Part shown: positions 57,106 through 60,268 of the stretch, piece after piece
Numbering within the stretch: the first letter of the stretch is position 1
Layout of the letters: every line of letters begins with the position of its first letter
Source of the DNA: Acrocarpospora pleiomorpha
Lineage (GTDB): Bacteria > Actinomycetota > Actinomycetes > Streptosporangiales > Streptosporangiaceae
DNA length: 60,268 bases
Assembly: GCF_009687885.1 (NCBI RefSeq)
Contig: NZ_BLAF01000039.1
Location: 50,468 to 110,735, forward strand
Reading direction: 5' to 3'
The notes under the pieces: model-generated
Seen by the model: the letters and a program-made list of their open reading frames with translations, nothing else
Databases searched by the model: none
What the model was told of the DNA's origin: nothing
Made by a program: the position numbers and the translations under genes

Positions 57106-57246
57106 GCGTGCTTCCGCCCCTGCGAGCTTCGCGCACTGTATGCCCGCTGCGTGCTGATCCTGCTCGGTCTTCGCCGCGGTGAACCCCTGGGACTGGCCTG
57201 GGACTGTGTGGACCTCGCAGGGGAACAGCTGTCAATATCCCGGTAG
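57106..57246 (+). pseudogene. Integrase catalytic-domain fragment
   Basis: A 46-codon open piece (stop TAG 57244-57246) reads ELRALYARCVLILLGLRRGE then PLGLAWDCVDLAGEQLSISR. This is the first catalytic motif of tyrosine recombinases, including the active Arg in GLRRGE. Both ends of the domain are missing. It could be the same kind of integrase as the remnant at 52.8 kb, or even its other half. Confidence 0.75.
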
Positions 57247-57320
57247 CTCACTTGCGGGGCCAGTTCACGTCGGATCCAGACGAACCATGTGGACGCTCTT
57301 GAGGAAGGATTCGGAAACAG

Positions 57321-58139
57321 GTGACCACGGACAGCTCAGTCCAGTCGGGCGGCATCGACCCCTCCGTCCCCACTGCTGCGGGCATGTACGACTACTACTT
57401 GGGCGGCAAGGACAATTCCGCAGCCGATCGCCGAGCCGCGAACAAGGTGCTCGCAGCGGCTCCCGAGGTAATTCTCATGGCACGGGAGAACCGTGGGTTC
57501 ATCCAACGTGCAGTGCGATTCCTAGCCCGCGACGCGGGCATCCGGCAATTCCTCGACATCGGCAGTGGCCTGCCCACCCAAGGCAACGTCCACGAGATCG
57601 CCCAAGCTGAGGCGCCAGACGCACGCGTGGTCTACGTCGATAACGATCCGAAGGTGCTGGCCCACTCGCGCGCCTTGAAGACCACCGAATCCAAGACCAC
57701 GAGCGTGATCACGGCGGACCTGCGCGACCCTGATGCCATCCTCAACCACCCCGACACCCGGGCGCAGATTGACTTCGACCAGCCAATGGCCATCCTGCTG
57801 GTGGCCGTCCTTCACTTCATCGACGACGAAACCGACCCGTACGCGATCGTCGCCCACCTCCGCGACGCTATGGCCCCGGGTAGCTACCTTGTCATTAATC
57901 ACGCCACCGCCGACGCCAGGCCGGACAACGCTGGTGGCGCCCGCGACGTCTACAAGAACACCAAATATCCGGCCACACACCGCTCGCGCGATCAAATCGA
58001 ACGCTTCTTTGACGGCGTACACCTCATCGACCCCGGCCTGGTGTTCGTTTCCGAATGGCGGCCCGACACCAAAACCGACATCACTCCGGAGGAGGTCTGG
58101 ATACTCGGCGGTGTAGGCCGAAAGCCGACTGTGGAATAA
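57321..58139 (+). CDS. SAM-dependent methyltransferase, DUF574/Methyltransf_19 family
   Basis: 272-aa cytosolic protein from GTG 57321 (GAAGGATTCGGAAACAG upstream). Family marks: PTAAGMYDYYLGGKDNSAAD, ENRGFIQRAVRFLARDAGIR, QFLDIGSGLPTQGNVHEIAQ (SAM-binding) and VVYVDNDPKVLAHSRAL. These genes are abundant in actinomycetes and their substrates are unknown. It lies directly after the integrase fragment. Confidence 0.92.
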   Translation: MTTDSSVQSGGIDPSVPTAAGMYDYYLGGKDNSAADRRAANKVLAAAPEVILMARENRGFIQRAVRFLARDAGIRQFLDIGSGLPTQGNVHEIAQAEAPDARVVYVDNDPKVLAHSRALKTTESKTTSVITADLRDPDAILNHPDTRAQIDFDQPMAILLVAVLHFIDDETDPYAIVAHLRDAMAPGSYLVINHATADARPDNAGGARDVYKNTKYPATHRSRDQIERFFDGVHLIDPGLVFVSEWRPDTKTDITPEEVWILGGVGRKPTVE

Positions 58140-58377
58140 CGCGGTATCCAGCAGTGGACAAAGAACCCGCGTGCTGTCGAACGGCCAAGGTCGGCGCGCA
58201 CCCCCGTGATCCCTTCCCGCGCGCTCGACCGCCTCTTCACGCCCTACCGCTTTGGCCTGGTTAGGTCAAGTAGTCCATACCATGGTGCGGCGGCGTTACC
58301 ATCTGGCTCCCGCCCGAACCGGAGGGCCGCGGAGTCGGCGGAAGCCTCCGTGCACTTTCCAGCGAGAAGAGCACCAT

Positions 58378-59610
58378 ATGTCGACCTCGTCCGCTCCCAG
58401 GTGTCCGGTTCTCGATCCCATGGCCCGTGCGATGCACGCGGAGGCTGCCACGTTACGCGCCCAGGGGCCGGCGGTGCTCGTCGAGCTTCCGGGGCCTGTC
58501 TATGCCTGGTCGGTTACCCGGCACAGCGTCATTCAGGCGTTGACCGGTGACCCGCGCGTCTCGCGTGATCCCCACCGGCACTGGCCCGGTCTGGCCGACG
58601 TGCCCGAGGGCTGGCCGCTGGCCACGGGCGTGCTGAATCAGAGCTTCCTCAACGCCTACGGCGAGGAACACCGTAGGTCCCGGCGCCGCATCGCCCCGTC
58701 GTTCTCGCCGCGGCGGGTCGAGCAGATACGTCCGCACGTCCAGGCGACCGCGGACCGCCTGGTCGAGGAGCTCGCCGTCCTGCCGCCTGGGGCTACGGCC
58801 GACGTACGGCAGGCCCTGGCACTGCCGCTGACCATGACCGTCATCACCGACCTGTTCGGCGTTCCGGACCACCTGCGCGAGAAGCTCGGCGCCGCGATCG
58901 ACGCCACTCTGGATTGGACGGCCGACCCGGAGCAGGCGCTGGCCGCCCAGGCCGAACTCCACAATCAGTTCACCGAGTTTCTGCGGTACAAGAGAGAGCA
59001 TCCGGCCGCCGACCTGACCAGCGACCTGCTCCTGCCGTCCGAGCCCGACGAGGAGCCGATGCCGGAACCCGAGCTACTCGCCACCCTCTACGTCACGATC
59101 GGCGCGGGCTACGAAACCGCCGTCAACCTCATCACCAGCGCCGTCCAGTCCCTGCTCACCCACCCCGAGAACCTCACCCGGATCCGCGAGGGAACCATCA
59201 GCTGGGAGGACGTCGTCGAGGAGACGCTGCGTGCCGATGGCCCGGTCATGCACCTCCCGCTGCGTTACGCCATCGAGGACATCGATCTCGGCGAGGGCGT
59301 CATCATCAGTAAGGGCGACCCGATCATCATCGGCTTCGCCGCCGCCGGGCGCGATCCGGATCTCCACCCGGACCGCCCGGACCACTTCGACCCCACCCGA
59401 ACCAGCAAGGAGCACCTCGCGTTCGGCCATGGACCCCACTTCTGCCTCGGCGCGCACCTCGCTCGTCTGGAGGCGGAAGTCGCCCTGACCACGCTGTTCA
59501 AGCGCCTGCCGGACCTCGCCCTCGCCCACCCCGGGGAGCAGCCCGCCCGCATGCCGTCGTTCATGATCAACGGCCCCATGAGCCTGGAGATCGTTCCCCA
59601 TCCAGCGTGA
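58378..59610 (+). CDS. Cytochrome P450
   Basis: 410-aa soluble P450. ATG 58378. The I-helix has YVTIGAGYETAVNLITSAVQ (G-x-E-T), the K-helix E-x-x-R is EETLR, and the haem loop is AFGHGPHFCLGAHLARLEAE with the axial Cys. Bacterial class I type, needing a ferredoxin, which is not in the window. It is related to actinomycete secondary-metabolite hydroxylases, but no biosynthetic neighbours are present. A terminator follows. The 238-bp gap upstream has no other feature. Confidence 0.94.
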   Translation: MSTSSAPRCPVLDPMARAMHAEAATLRAQGPAVLVELPGPVYAWSVTRHSVIQALTGDPRVSRDPHRHWPGLADVPEGWPLATGVLNQSFLNAYGEEHRRSRRRIAPSFSPRRVEQIRPHVQATADRLVEELAVLPPGATADVRQALALPLTMTVITDLFGVPDHLREKLGAAIDATLDWTADPEQALAAQAELHNQFTEFLRYKREHPAADLTSDLLLPSEPDEEPMPEPELLATLYVTIGAGYETAVNLITSAVQSLLTHPENLTRIREGTISWEDVVEETLRADGPVMHLPLRYAIEDIDLGEGVIISKGDPIIIGFAAAGRDPDLHPDRPDHFDPTRTSKEHLAFGHGPHFCLGAHLARLEAEVALTTLFKRLPDLALAHPGEQPARMPSFMINGPMSLEIVPHPA

Positions 59611-59622
59611 CGTCACGGAAGT

Positions 59623-59651
59623 CGCCGATCATGCCGTCGGCTTGATCGGCG
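59623..59651 (+). terminator. Terminator after the P450 gene
   Basis: CGCCGATCA (59623-59631) pairs exactly with TGATCGGCG (59643-59651), 11-nt loop, 13 bp after the stop. Confidence 0.65.
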
Positions 59652-59800
59652 AATGGCTCGTATCGACGAGATTCGGAGCCACCTGGCCCCAGTCATATCC
59701 AGCCGGGAATTCCCGTCTACAGGCTGCGGATCTCCTCTACCCGGTCTCCTTACCAGCACAGCGCCAGTGCCCCGTGAATGCAACGGATATTGTCGGGACC

Positions 59801-60268
59801 ATGGCTGACGCGCTGCCGCTCCGCATTTTTCTGGCCTCGCCCGGCGATCTCCCAGACGAGCGCCAAGTTGTTCGCGCATGCGTCGACGAGTACAACGCTC
59901 GTCGCAGAGGCGAGAGCAACGTAACCTACGAAGTCGTCGGTTGGGAGCGCGTGCGAGGCACTGCCCGACGGCCTCAGGAGGCGATCAACGAACTCATTGA
60001 GGAAAGTCACTTCCTGGTCGCACTGTTCAAAGGGTCTTGGGGTAGCGAGCCGGGCAGCCCCTGGGGATACACATCCGGTAGCGAAGAGGAGCTCTTCACG
60101 GGCCTGCTTGAACTTAGCCGTGCTGAGCAGCCGATGCGGGACGTGTGGGTGGCCTTCCTCCAGCATCCTTCGCCCGCCGAGCGGATCGTGAAGCTCCGAG
60201 AGCAGGTGTCCCGGTACCACACGATGATGTATGAGGCCATCGTGGACATCCGTGAGCTCAAGACCAAG
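59801..60268 (+). CDS. DUF4062 domain protein, 5' part only
   Basis: Open frame from ATG 59801 to the window end, 156 codons without a stop. The start PLRIFLASPGDLPDERQVVR is the DUF4062 signature. Later parts agree: YEVVGWERVRGTARRPQEAI, ESHFLVALFKGSWGS and EEELFTGLLELSRAEQPMRD. DUF4062 is a TIR/SIR2-like small N-terminal domain often fused to NTPase or effector parts in conflict-related proteins. The C-terminal part lies outside, so the full role cannot be judged. Confidence 0.8.
   Translation, partial: MADALPLRIFLASPGDLPDERQVVRACVDEYNARRRGESNVTYEVVGWERVRGTARRPQEAINELIEESHFLVALFKGSWGSEPGSPWGYTSGSEEELFTGLLELSRAEQPMRDVWVAFLQHPSPAERIVKLREQVSRYHTMMYEAIVDIRELKTK

Overview
The window is about 60 kb of high-GC, gene-dense DNA. 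It carries Gly-Gly-leader, GTG/TTG-start and ATGA-overlap gene architecture, Tat and lipoprotein secretion signals, F420/PPOX-type enzymes, a DUF6571 protein and pSAM2-like integrase remnants. This is typical of a filamentous actinomycete. A Streptosporangiaceae-like soil organism is my best inference from gene families; no rRNA is present to confirm it.

Layout. 1-7.5 kb is an exported polymer-degradation block: a chitin-type LPMO (cut by the window edge), a GH19 chitinase with two CBM5/12 modules, a DUF305 lipoprotein coupled to a ferric-reductase-like flavoprotein, a discoidin-DUF1996 protein, and a fusion of an ECF sigma factor, zinc anti-sigma motif, membrane segment and GH128 glucanase. 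7.5-12.9 kb holds a DUF6745 cluster, an EEP-fold nuclease/phosphatase, a YoaK membrane protein, a DUF427 protein and a PPOX flavoprotein. 13-16.2 kb is a malic enzyme-fumarase operon. 16.2-18.6 kb is a peptidase-containing ABC exporter with its double-glycine peptide, whose tail appears frameshifted by an 11-nt duplication. 18.8-27.8 kb has an Ag85-like esterase, a 540-bp regulatory-looking gap with a perfect 26-bp palindrome, a WXG100-like protein with a DUF6571 protein, a YjbR/MazF-like pair, a PAP2 phosphatase coupled to a 43-aa gene, and a penicillin-binding-protein homologue that has lost all three catalytic motifs.

27.9-34.4 kb is one tightly overlapping seven-gene operon: an NMT1/SsuA-type ABC transporter, a second binding protein with no signal peptide, a rhodanese-PPOX fusion, a P-loop kinase-like protein and an NtaA/DszA-type flavin monooxygenase. 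I infer organosulfur uptake and desulfurisation. 34.5-48.3 kb contains mostly exported proteins (tandem GDPD, a 7-bladed PLL-like lectin, a lamin-tail protein, an SRPBCC protein, DUF1996, a trypsin-like protease), a two-component system, a DHA2-type efflux pump and an ADP-ribosylglycohydrolase. 48.4-55.3 kb has a tandem phytase-like esterase, a dienelactone-hydrolase-like protein, then 2.1 kb of decayed mobile DNA (excisionase, integrase and transposase remnants), and PhoX. 55.3-60.3 kb has a divergent LysR/SDR pair with a 25-bp operator-like palindrome, a 31-nt 3' remnant of a tRNA (probably Thr) next to an integrase fragment, a DUF574-type methyltransferase, a cytochrome P450 and the start of a DUF4062 protein.

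Three themes recur: exported enzymes against fungal-type walls (chitin plus beta-1,3-glucan), extracellular phosphoester scavenging (GDPD, phytase-like esterase, PhoX), and scars of integrative elements. No CRISPR array, rRNA or intact tRNA was seen.
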